A stretch of DNA of 64,000 nt, from contig NZ_JONW01000005.1 of NCBI RefSeq assembly GCF_000712075.1, forward strand, positions 5,001-69,000, given 5' to 3'. Position numbers and translations under genes: made by a program. The stretch is from Caulobacter sp. UNC358MFTsu5.1 (GTDB lineage: Bacteria > Pseudomonadota > Alphaproteobacteria > Caulobacterales > Caulobacteraceae). The notes below the pieces were generated by a model, which saw only the letters and a list, made by a program, of their open reading frames with translations, did no database searches and was not told where the DNA came from. Positions 26,753-33,000 of this stretch are shown here, one piece after another (position 1 is the first letter of the stretch; each line of letters begins with the position of its first letter).

Positions 26753-27694
26753 ATGAACCAACGTCCCTTGGGCCGCTCGGGCCTGTCCACCGCGCCGCTG
26801 GTGTTCGGCGGCAACGTCTTCGGCTGGACCGCCGACGAGGCCACCTCGCACGCCCTGCTCGACGCCTTCGTCGACGGCGGCTTCAACGCGGTCGACACCG
26901 CCGACGTCTATTCGGCCTGGGTCCCGGGCCACACGGGCGGGGAGTCCGAAAGCGTGATCGGCCGCTGGCTGAAAGCGGGCGGCAAGCGGGACAAGGTGCT
27001 GATCCTGACCAAGGTGGCCATGTGGCCGGCCCAGCCGGGCCTGTCGGCGGCCAACATCGTCGCGGCGGTCGAGGGCTCGCTGAAGCGGCTGCAGACCGAC
27101 TACATCGACCTCTACCAGTCGCACCAGGATGACGCCGACACCCCGATCGAGGAGACGCTGGAGGCCTTCGACCGGCTGGTGAAGGCCGGCAAGGTGCGGG
27201 CGGTCGGCGCGTCGAACTTCACCCCCGCGCGGCTGGGCGAGAGCCTGGCGACCAGCGCCGCCCAGGGCCTGACCCGCTACGAGACCATCCAGCCCAAGTT
27301 CAACCTCTTCGACCGCGACCAGGTCGAGGGCGAACTGGCGGCCCTGACGGCGCGCGAGGGCCTGGGGATCATCCCCTATTACGGCCTGGCCGCCGGCTTC
27401 CTGACCGGCAAGTACCGCACCGACGCCGATCTGGAGGGCAAGGCCCGCTCGCGGACCATCCTGCGCGACTACTGGAACGACAAGGGCAGGCGGGTCCTGG
27501 CGGCGCTGGACGCGGCGGCCAAGGCGGTGTCGGCCTCGCCGGCCCAGGTGGCCCTGGCCTGGATCATGGCCCATCCGGCGATCACCGCCCCGATCGCCAG
27601 CGCCACCAGCGTCGCGCAGCTGGACGAACTGATGGCCGCGGCCCGGCTGAAACTGCCGGCCGAGGTGGTTGAGGCGTTGAACGCGGCGGAGTGA
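26753..27694 (+). CDS. Aldo/keto reductase
   Basis: This 313-aa TIM-barrel enzyme has the catalytic tetrad visible as Asp and Tyr in VDTADVYSAW, Lys in ILTKVAMW and His in YQSHQDD. NADPH-binding features occur near the C terminus (ASATSVAQLDEL). It reduces carbonyls with NAD(P)H; the natural substrate is unknown. It lies 63 bp after the GMC oxidoreductase on the same strand, so the two may be co-transcribed and act on related alcohol/carbonyl pairs, although a small palindrome lies in the gap. A palindrome with a T run follows the stop. Confidence 0.92.
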   Translation: MNQRPLGRSGLSTAPLVFGGNVFGWTADEATSHALLDAFVDGGFNAVDTADVYSAWVPGHTGGESESVIGRWLKAGGKRDKVLILTKVAMWPAQPGLSAANIVAAVEGSLKRLQTDYIDLYQSHQDDADTPIEETLEAFDRLVKAGKVRAVGASNFTPARLGESLATSAAQGLTRYETIQPKFNLFDRDQVEGELAALTAREGLGIIPYYGLAAGFLTGKYRTDADLEGKARSRTILRDYWNDKGRRVLAALDAAAKAVSASPAQVALAWIMAHPAITAPIASATSVAQLDELMAAARLKLPAEVVEALNAAE

Positions 27695-27725
27695 CCTGGC
27701 GCCTTTATTCCAACCCCATAGTCGC

Positions 27726-27757
27726 GCATCCCGGCATTCGCCGGAATGAGCGGATTT
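27726..27757 (+). terminator. Repeat-derived terminator after the aldo/keto reductase
   Basis: CATCCCGGCATTCGCCGGAATGAGCGG is a partial copy of the ctcatcccggc repeat. Its CCGGC/GCCGG stem, followed a few bases later by TTTTTT, could terminate transcription. Confidence 0.5.
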
Positions 27758-27879
27758 TTTGCAAACCCCAATGGGAAGGGGTCGCCCTGCGGCGCCCCCT
27801 TCCCATCACCGGCACGTCCCCCCGGCGCGCCGTCCTTTCCGTCCCCCCCGGCACGGAAAAGCTCGTGATGTCTCTCGCC

Positions 27880-28428
27880 CTAGGCGATCCGGCGACCGTG
27901 CAGGGTCGCCAGGCGCAGGCGCGGCGACTCCTCGTTGGCCGGGCCCAGGCTCTGGATCTTGCGGACGCCCAGCTCCGAGGCCGGTCGGCCCATCAGGCGC
28001 TGGATCATGGCGATGGGCTGGTACAGGCCCAGGAAGCGGTCGGTCTGGCCGTCGACCCCGACCATCGGGGCCAGCAGCACCTCCATGCCCACGGAAGGCG
28101 CCCCGATCGAACGGATGTCGGCGGTGATCACCACCGGCTCGCCGCGGCGACGCGCGACCTCCAGGGCCGACTTGACCTCCAGGCGGTGGGACAAGGCCCA
28201 GAAGCCCAGGGCGTCCTCGCCGCGCAGGTCGCGGGCATGCAGATCGGTGACGAAGCCGCCCGCCAGCCGCACCGGATAGCGGCCCTTGGCGTCGCGCCCG
28301 AGGATGAACACCTGGGGCAGCAGATCGAGGAAATCGCCCGGATTGACGCTGGCCCGCGCGGGCACGCCGTCGTTAACGGCCCTGCTACGCCAATAGTCTA
28401 TCAATCGTTCCGTGCTTGGATGGAACAT
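27880..28428 (-). CDS. PAS_5 (MopJ-like) single-PAS protein
   Basis: The 182-aa protein starts MFHPSTERLIDYWRSRAV, the typical opening of the alphaproteobacterial PAS_5 family; a single PAS fold follows (about residues 30-135) with no output domain. Caulobacter has several such proteins, among them the cell-cycle factor MopJ; which paralogue this is cannot be told. They are thought to act by protein contacts. ATG 28428 is used; the open frame extends upstream but loses similarity. It is divergent from the sigma-54-driven secreted protein at 28616. Confidence 0.75.
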   Translation of the reverse strand: MFHPSTERLIDYWRSRAVNDGVPARASVNPGDFLDLLPQVFILGRDAKGRYPVRLAGGFVTDLHARDLRGEDALGFWALSHRLEVKSALEVARRRGEPVVITADIRSIGAPSVGMEVLLAPMVGVDGQTDRFLGLYQPIAMIQRLMGRPASELGVRKIQSLGPANEESPRLRLATLHGRRIA

Positions 28429-28550
28429 CGTCGTTCCCCTCGCGGGCTCACTCGCGGTCCCCTTTTCGACCGCACCGGGCTTGCAAGGAGAACCGTGCCA
28501 GCCCTCGGACCGTGCCGTCCTGGGACAGTTCCCCGGTCGGACGGCGGGCA

Positions 28551-28566
28551 TGGCGTGGTTCTTGCT
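28551..28566 (+). promoter_or_regulatory. Probable sigma-54 promoter
   Basis: TGGCGTG (28551-28557), GTTC, TTGCT (28562-28566) has the -24 GG and -12 GC exactly 12 bp apart and only two mismatches to TGGCACG-N4-TTGCW. Transcription would start near 28577, 39 nt before the start codon of the secreted protein. Confidence 0.6.
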
Positions 28567-28615
28567 TGGCTTTGCGCCACGCGGCACGTCGGGGTGTTGT
28601 GAAGGGAAAAGGCCG

Positions 28616-29515
28616 ATGCAGGCGCCGAAAATGACCTTGTCCAAGCTGTGGATCAGCCTGGCCGCCTTCGTGGGCGTGCTGGTGCTGGGCGGGGTCGCCT
28701 ACGCCCAGTGCGGCAGCTGCACGCCGACGCCGCCGCCCTGCTGCAGCCCGCCGCCGGCTCCGCCGCGTCCGCCGACCCCGCCCAGCTGCAACACCTGCGG
28801 CGGCGGCCACAACGTCTATGTCCCCGGCATCAACATCCACGTCGGCGGCTCGGTCGTCGTCAACGCCAGCGCCTCGGCGACCAGCACGGCCTCGGCCGGC
28901 GCGGGGGCCGGCGCGGGCGCGGGCGCCTCGGCGGGCTCGACCGTCTATTACGGCGGCGGCACGCACGGCGGCTACTATTCCGGCCCGGTCTCGACCGGCT
29001 ACATCCAGGGCCTGAACGTCGAGGGCGGCGAAATGCGCCGCCGCGCGTCCTACGAGGCCACCCGCACCCGCTACAAGCGCGTGGTCATCCGCGCCGTCTG
29101 CCTGGACGACCGCGACGTGCCCCACCCCGCCTCGCAGGTCACGCCCGACCGCGAGATCGACAACGGCTACGACGGCGAGCTCTATCGCTGCATCGCCGGC
29201 TCGCGCATGCAGTACGTGGTCGGCGAGAGTCTGGACCAGAGCAACTTCAGCGGCGAGACCTATGTCTGCGGCAAGAACGACGCCCTGTACTTCTCGCCAG
29301 GGGCCCAGGGCGGCTCGGTGGCCTGCCGGCCCCAGAAGCCGGCCCGCGACTGCAACGAGCGCTCGCTGCTGCGCCGCTACGGCGCCGGCGTGAAGGTCCT
29401 GACCATGCTGATCACCGAGAAATACACCGCCGAGCGCGAGGAGACGGTCCGCGAGCAGCAGAGCTCGGGCATGAGCCTCAGCCTGGACGGCGGCGTCGGC
29501 GGGGTCGTGTACTAG
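28616..29515 (+). CDS. Secreted Cys/Pro- and Ala/Gly-rich protein, unknown family
   Basis: The 299-aa protein starts at ATG 28616, after GAAGGGAAAAGG. It has an N-terminal signal peptide (cleavage near AYA-Q) and then a Cys/Pro-rich segment (CGSCTPTPPPCCSPPP, with further cysteines to about residue 60). A Val/Asn/His segment follows, then an Ala/Ser/Gly linker with GAGAGAGAGA, a YYGGG patch, and a C-terminal domain of about 160 residues with six more cysteines (SGETYVCGKND, SVACRPQKPARDC). I do not recognise the family. The Cys pattern suggests a disulfide-rich surface or stalk-associated protein, and the sigma-54 promoter fits polar-structure genes. Confidence 0.75.
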   Translation: MQAPKMTLSKLWISLAAFVGVLVLGGVAYAQCGSCTPTPPPCCSPPPAPPRPPTPPSCNTCGGGHNVYVPGINIHVGGSVVVNASASATSTASAGAGAGAGAGASAGSTVYYGGGTHGGYYSGPVSTGYIQGLNVEGGEMRRRASYEATRTRYKRVVIRAVCLDDRDVPHPASQVTPDREIDNGYDGELYRCIAGSRMQYVVGESLDQSNFSGETYVCGKNDALYFSPGAQGGSVACRPQKPARDCNERSLLRRYGAGVKVLTMLITEKYTAEREETVREQQSSGMSLSLDGGVGGVVY

Positions 29516-29524
29516 TCATAATTC

Positions 29525-29545
29525 CCCTCTCTCTTTGAGAGAGGG
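29525..29545. terminator. Perfect palindrome after the secreted-protein gene
   Basis: CCCTCTCTC-TTT-GAGAGAGGG, ten bases after the stop. It belongs to the same repeat family as 42167-42401. With no T tract, terminator function is only likely. Confidence 0.5.
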
Positions 29546-29646
29546 TTCAATGAAGCGCCCGCCTGTGGCACGTTTGGTCTTCGGACACCGCTCCGCACCT
29601 GAGTACGCGCACCGCCGCCCCTGCTCGCCTCGTGAGACCGTGTGCG

Positions 29647-30291
29647 ATGACCTCCAAGACCCTTTCTGACATCACCTTCGGCCGCGCCGCGCCGGGGATC
29701 TTCGTTCGCGACATCGAAAAGGCCCTCGCCTTCTATGGCGACGTCCTGGGCTTTGCGAAGGTGTTCGAGAACGGCGATCCCGTCGGCTTCGTGATCCTGG
29801 AGAAGGATCGGGCCGAGCTCCACCTGAGCCTGGTCAGGGACCACAAGGCCTCGACCACCAACGTGGCCCACCTGATCGTCGACGACATCGACGCCCTGCA
29901 CGCGATCTGCGTGGCGGCGGGCGTGCGGATCATCAAGTCGCTGGCCGACAAGGACTATGGCCTGCGGGCCTTCGTGTTCGCCGACCTCGACGGCAACCGG
30001 ATCGACGTGGGCCAGCCGATCGGCGGCGCTCAAGAGGCCCCCGCGCGCTTCGAGCGCCGGAACCTGACCGGCGCGGTGTTCCATGACACCGCCCTTCCCG
30101 GAGCGACCTTCGACGACATCAACCTGTCCGCCGCCCTGTTCTCGAACGTGAACCTGCGCCAGGCGCGGTTCACCAACGTCAACCTGAGCGGCGTCGCCAT
30201 CGAGGACGCCAATATCGAGGGGCTGACGATCTACGGGATCGACATCCACGCCCTGGTGCAGGTGGAGCTGGCGAAGCGCGGGCGGGGCTGA
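29647..30291 (+). CDS. VOC (glyoxalase-fold) domain fused to pentapeptide repeats
   Basis: In this 214-aa protein, residues about 12-125 form a vicinal-oxygen-chelate domain like glyoxalase/bleomycin-resistance proteins (PGIFVRDIEKALAFYGDVLGF, ELHLSLVRDH, LRAFVFADLDGNRIDVGQ). Residues about 138-205 are pentapeptide repeats of the A(N/D)LXX type (NLTGAVFHDT, NLSAALFSNV, NLRQARFTNV, NLSGVAIEDA). VOC single domains bind metals or drugs; pentapeptide proteins mimic DNA or bind gyrase in some cases. Their fusion suggests binding rather than catalysis, but the function is unknown. ATG 29647 is used, and the ribosome site is weak. Confidence 0.82.
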   Translation: MTSKTLSDITFGRAAPGIFVRDIEKALAFYGDVLGFAKVFENGDPVGFVILEKDRAELHLSLVRDHKASTTNVAHLIVDDIDALHAICVAAGVRIIKSLADKDYGLRAFVFADLDGNRIDVGQPIGGAQEAPARFERRNLTGAVFHDTALPGATFDDINLSAALFSNVNLRQARFTNVNLSGVAIEDANIEGLTIYGIDIHALVQVELAKRGRG

Positions 30292-30307
30292 CCCGCTTCA
30301 CTCATTC

Positions 30308-30419
30308 GTTGTCATCCCGGAAAGCGCGCAGCGCTTGTCCGGGATCCAGGTGAACCGCATCGCATCAGCCCAGTCCCCTGGGTCCCGGACAGCCCCTGCG
30401 GGGCTTCCGGGATGACAAC
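30308..30419. repeat. Small element with inverted ends (gttgtcatcccgg family)
   Basis: GTTGTCATCCCGGAA (30308-30322) and TTCCGGGATGACAAC (30405-30419) are exact inverse copies. An inner GTCCGGGATCCAGG / CCTGGGTCCCGGAC pair matches at 13 of 14 positions. The 112-bp element sits between two convergent genes. Confidence 0.65.
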
Positions 30420-30450
30420 CTTTAGTTCGGATCGGCGGAGCCGCGAACCC

Positions 30451-31308
30451 TCAGATCACGTAGTCGTAGACCACGTCGGCCAGCGTATGGTCCATCGTCC
30501 GGGCCGGCTCTTCGCAGGTGGGGCAATTGACGATCCGGGCGGGGACGCCGGCGGCCGTGCAGTGCGGCGGCACGGGCTTGAGCACCACCGAGCCCGAGGC
30601 GATCTTGGCGTATTCGCCGATCTCGATGTTGCCCAGCACCTTGGAGCCGGCGCCCAGCAGCACGCCGCGGCCGATCTTGGGGTGGCGGTCGCCGCGCTCG
30701 GCGCCGGTGCCGCCCAGGGTCACGCCGTGCAGCATCGAGACGTCGTCGCCGACCACCGCCGTCTCGCCGATGACGATGCCGGTGCCGTGGTCGATGAACA
30801 CGCCCTTGCCGATGCGGGCGGCGGGATTGATGTCGACCTGGAAGACCTCGCTGGCCCGGCTCTGCAGATAGAAGGCCAGGGTCTCGCGGCCCTGGCTCCA
30901 CAGCCAGTGCGACACGCGGTGGGTCTGCAGGGCCAGGAAGCCCTTGAAGAACAGGAACGGCTGGACGTAGCCCTTGGTGGCCGGGTCGCGCTCGAACACC
31001 GCCACGAGGTCGGCCTCGGCGGCGGCGACCAGCGACGGGTCGCTCTCGAAGGCGTCGGCGGCGAACTCGCGGGCGGTCATGGCCCGCATCTCCTGGTCGC
31101 CCAGCTTGCGCGCCAGCTGGAAGGTCAGGGCGTCGGCCAGGTTGTCGTGGCTGAGGATCACGGCGTTCAGCAGCGAGGCCAGGGCCGGCTCGGCCTTGGC
31201 GGCGTGTTCGGCCTGGTTGCGCAGCGCGGCCCACACGGGCGGCGTCGTTTCCTGCGTCACGACCTCGAGATGCTTGGCCACCGGGTTCTCCCTCGCCCAC
31301 GCCGCCAT
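30451..31308 (-). CDS. cysE: Serine O-acetyltransferase
   Basis: The 285-aa protein makes O-acetylserine from serine and acetyl-CoA, the first step of cysteine synthesis. The N-terminal helical domain (residues about 10-150) is the CysE type (FLALQTHRVSHWLWSQGR). The C-terminal part is a hexapeptide-repeat helix with conserved IDHGTGIVIGETAVVGDDVSMLHGVTLGGTG. The C-terminal tail ends DVVYDYVI; a terminal Ile is the residue that docks into cysteine synthase in CysE-CysK complexes. Start ATG 31308 (MAAWARENPVAKHLEV) is preferred over 31359. It is monocistronic, with no cys operon nearby. Confidence 0.93.
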   Translation of the reverse strand: MAAWARENPVAKHLEVVTQETTPPVWAALRNQAEHAAKAEPALASLLNAVILSHDNLADALTFQLARKLGDQEMRAMTAREFAADAFESDPSLVAAAEADLVAVFERDPATKGYVQPFLFFKGFLALQTHRVSHWLWSQGRETLAFYLQSRASEVFQVDINPAARIGKGVFIDHGTGIVIGETAVVGDDVSMLHGVTLGGTGAERGDRHPKIGRGVLLGAGSKVLGNIEIGEYAKIASGSVVLKPVPPHCTAAGVPARIVNCPTCEEPARTMDHTLADVVYDYVI

Positions 31309-31391
31309 AGAGCATCTTTTTGAGAAATGCTCCAGACGTCCTTTGGATTCAACGGTCAAGCCGTCGAACCGTTCGCCATTTAGGAACGCGC

Positions 31392-32000
31392 CTAGGCCAG
31401 CACAAGTCGCGCCAGGCCCTCCGGAAGCTCGCCCTTCACCGCCATATGGTGCACGCGAAGCAGTAAAGCCACCGTCAAGGAGTCCGGCATGTGGCCGGAC
31501 ACCGCCGCGTCCAGCGCCACGCCGAACGGCACGCGGACGATCGCCAGGTCCTCGGTCTCGTCCGGCGCGGTCGCCGTGGGCGTCAGGTCCAGGGCCAGAT
31601 AGCCGTGGCAGAACTCGTCGGTGATCGAATTGGACAGCTCCATGGTCAGGATCAGGCGCCAGTCGGCGGCCTCCAGCCCCACTTCCTCGGCCAGTTCACG
31701 CTTGGCGCCGTCCAGCGGATCCTCGTCCAGCGGCGAGCCGCCCTCGGGGATTTCCCAGCTGTAGTTGGCCCGGGGAAAGCGGTTCTGCCCCACCAGGGTC
31801 ACCGTGCCGTCGGCATGCAGCGGCACGACGCCGATCGCCCGGTTCTTGAACCCGACCTTGCCGTAGAGGGCGGGCCGCCCGGTCGGCGCGATCGTCTGGT
31901 ACTCGGTCAGGGTGATCCAAGGATTGTCGTAGACGATCGTTTCGCGTGTCACGGTCCACGGCGCCCCGTGCGCCTTCAGCCAGGCTGGTTTATCGGTCAT
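31392..32000 (-). CDS. NUDIX hydrolase
   Basis: The 202-aa protein carries the full Nudix box GGSPLDEDPLDGAKRELAEEVGLE at about residues 95-118, matching GX5EX7REUXEEXGU. It hydrolyses nucleoside diphosphates linked to another moiety; the sequence recalls ADP-ribose pyrophosphatase-type members, but substrate is not certain. ATG 32000 (MTDKPAWLKAHG) is used. It is divergent from the nitroreductase, whose TTG start is 77 bp away. Confidence 0.9.
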   Translation of the reverse strand: MTDKPAWLKAHGAPWTVTRETIVYDNPWITLTEYQTIAPTGRPALYGKVGFKNRAIGVVPLHADGTVTLVGQNRFPRANYSWEIPEGGSPLDEDPLDGAKRELAEEVGLEAADWRLILTMELSNSITDEFCHGYLALDLTPTATAPDETEDLAIVRVPFGVALDAAVSGHMPDSLTVALLLRVHHMAVKGELPEGLARLVLA

Positions 32001-32076
32001 GCGAACGGCTCGCGACTTGTGGCGGCCGAGGCCCGGCCATAGGTGTGCTGCCTTAGCCTGCTTTCTGGAGGTCGTC

Positions 32077-32694
32077 TTGACCGGTTCTGTCCCCCCTGCC
32101 CCGCAATTCGGCCAAGAGCTGCCGATCGAGCCGTCGCAGGCGGTGCTGGACTTCCTGGCCAAGCGGCGCTCGGCCTCGGCCATGAGCCTGACAGCGCCGG
32201 GCCCGGACGACGCCCAGCTGACCGACCTGCTGCGCCTGGCCGCCCGCGTGCCCGACCACGGCAAGCTGTCGCCCTGGCGGTTCGTGATCCTGCGCGGCGC
32301 GGCCAAGGACGCCTTCGCCGCGAAGATCACCGCCCTGGCCGACAGCCAGGCCAATCCGGTCAAGGCCAACGCCGCCCTGCGCAAGCTGACCCGCCCGCCG
32401 GTCGCCGTGGCGGTGATCTCGCGCCACATCCCCGGCGAGATTCCCGAATGGGAGCAGCGCCAGAGCGCTTCGGCCGTCTGCCAGCAGATGCTGCTGGCCG
32501 CCGCCGCCATGGGCTGGGGCGCCAACTGGATCACCGACTGGTATTCCTACGACCCGCGCGCCAAGGCCGTCCTGGGCCTGGCCGAAGACGAACTGGTGGC
32601 CGGCTTCCTCTATCTGGGGACGTCGACCGAATCCCCGCAGGAGCGCGTGCGGCCCGACGTGGCGGCGATCACCACCGAATGGTCCGCCGACTGA
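32077..32694 (+). CDS. Nitroreductase family flavoprotein (YdjA-like)
   Basis: The 205-aa FMN-dependent NAD(P)H reductase has the FMN-binding RRSASAMSL at the start of the domain, the YdjA-type PDHGKLSPWRFVIL and the later GWGANWITDW. Members reduce nitro compounds, quinones or enones; the natural substrate is unknown. The start is TTG 32077, chosen for GGAGG seven bases upstream; no ATG near the conserved N terminus has a comparable site. Single gene. Confidence 0.88.
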   Translation: MTGSVPPAPQFGQELPIEPSQAVLDFLAKRRSASAMSLTAPGPDDAQLTDLLRLAARVPDHGKLSPWRFVILRGAAKDAFAAKITALADSQANPVKANAALRKLTRPPVAVAVISRHIPGEIPEWEQRQSASAVCQQMLLAAAAMGWGANWITDWYSYDPRAKAVLGLAEDELVAGFLYLGTSTESPQERVRPDVAAITTEWSAD

Positions 32695-33000
32695 GGTCCC
32701 TTCCGGCCCCGACCCTGTTGCGTTTCGGCATCGGTCGGGCGCCTTCATGAAGGCCGCTCATGCGCAAAATGACCACTAAAAGCGCAGAACGGCCGCCCGA
32801 CTAGTCTCTAGTCCCATGCCGTGGGACTTGCGAACCGCAAGGTTCGCCGTGCATCAGCTGCGACATTTTATGTAACAGTCTTGCATCAATTCGACCTTAA
32901 GCATCGGTAACTTGTCAGTTGGCCTTGAGTTGCATAAGGCCCAGCTCGACGACGTCTGCGTACTTACACGCCGACCAAAACTTTTCGGCCGACGGGGTTT
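32695..33000. other. Intergenic leader with several small hairpins
   Basis: No gene. It contains short inverted repeats TGCGC/GCGCA (32761-32786), GACTAG-TCT-CTAGTC (32799-32813) and CGAACC-GCAA-GGTTCG (32831-32846), then an AT-richer part before the TonB receptor. No cobalamin or other riboswitch signature was recognised, and no convincing promoter. Confidence 0.45.

Noticed and set aside
32884-32905. CtrA-box-like TTAAGCATCGGTAAC
   Set aside because: The second half is TAAC rather than TTAAC, so it does not meet the TTAA-N7-TTAAC consensus.
32912-32940. Sigma-54-like TGGCCTTGAGTTGC before the Gly-rich receptor
   Set aside because: The GG to GC distance is one base too short, and sigma-54 promoters tolerate almost no spacing change.
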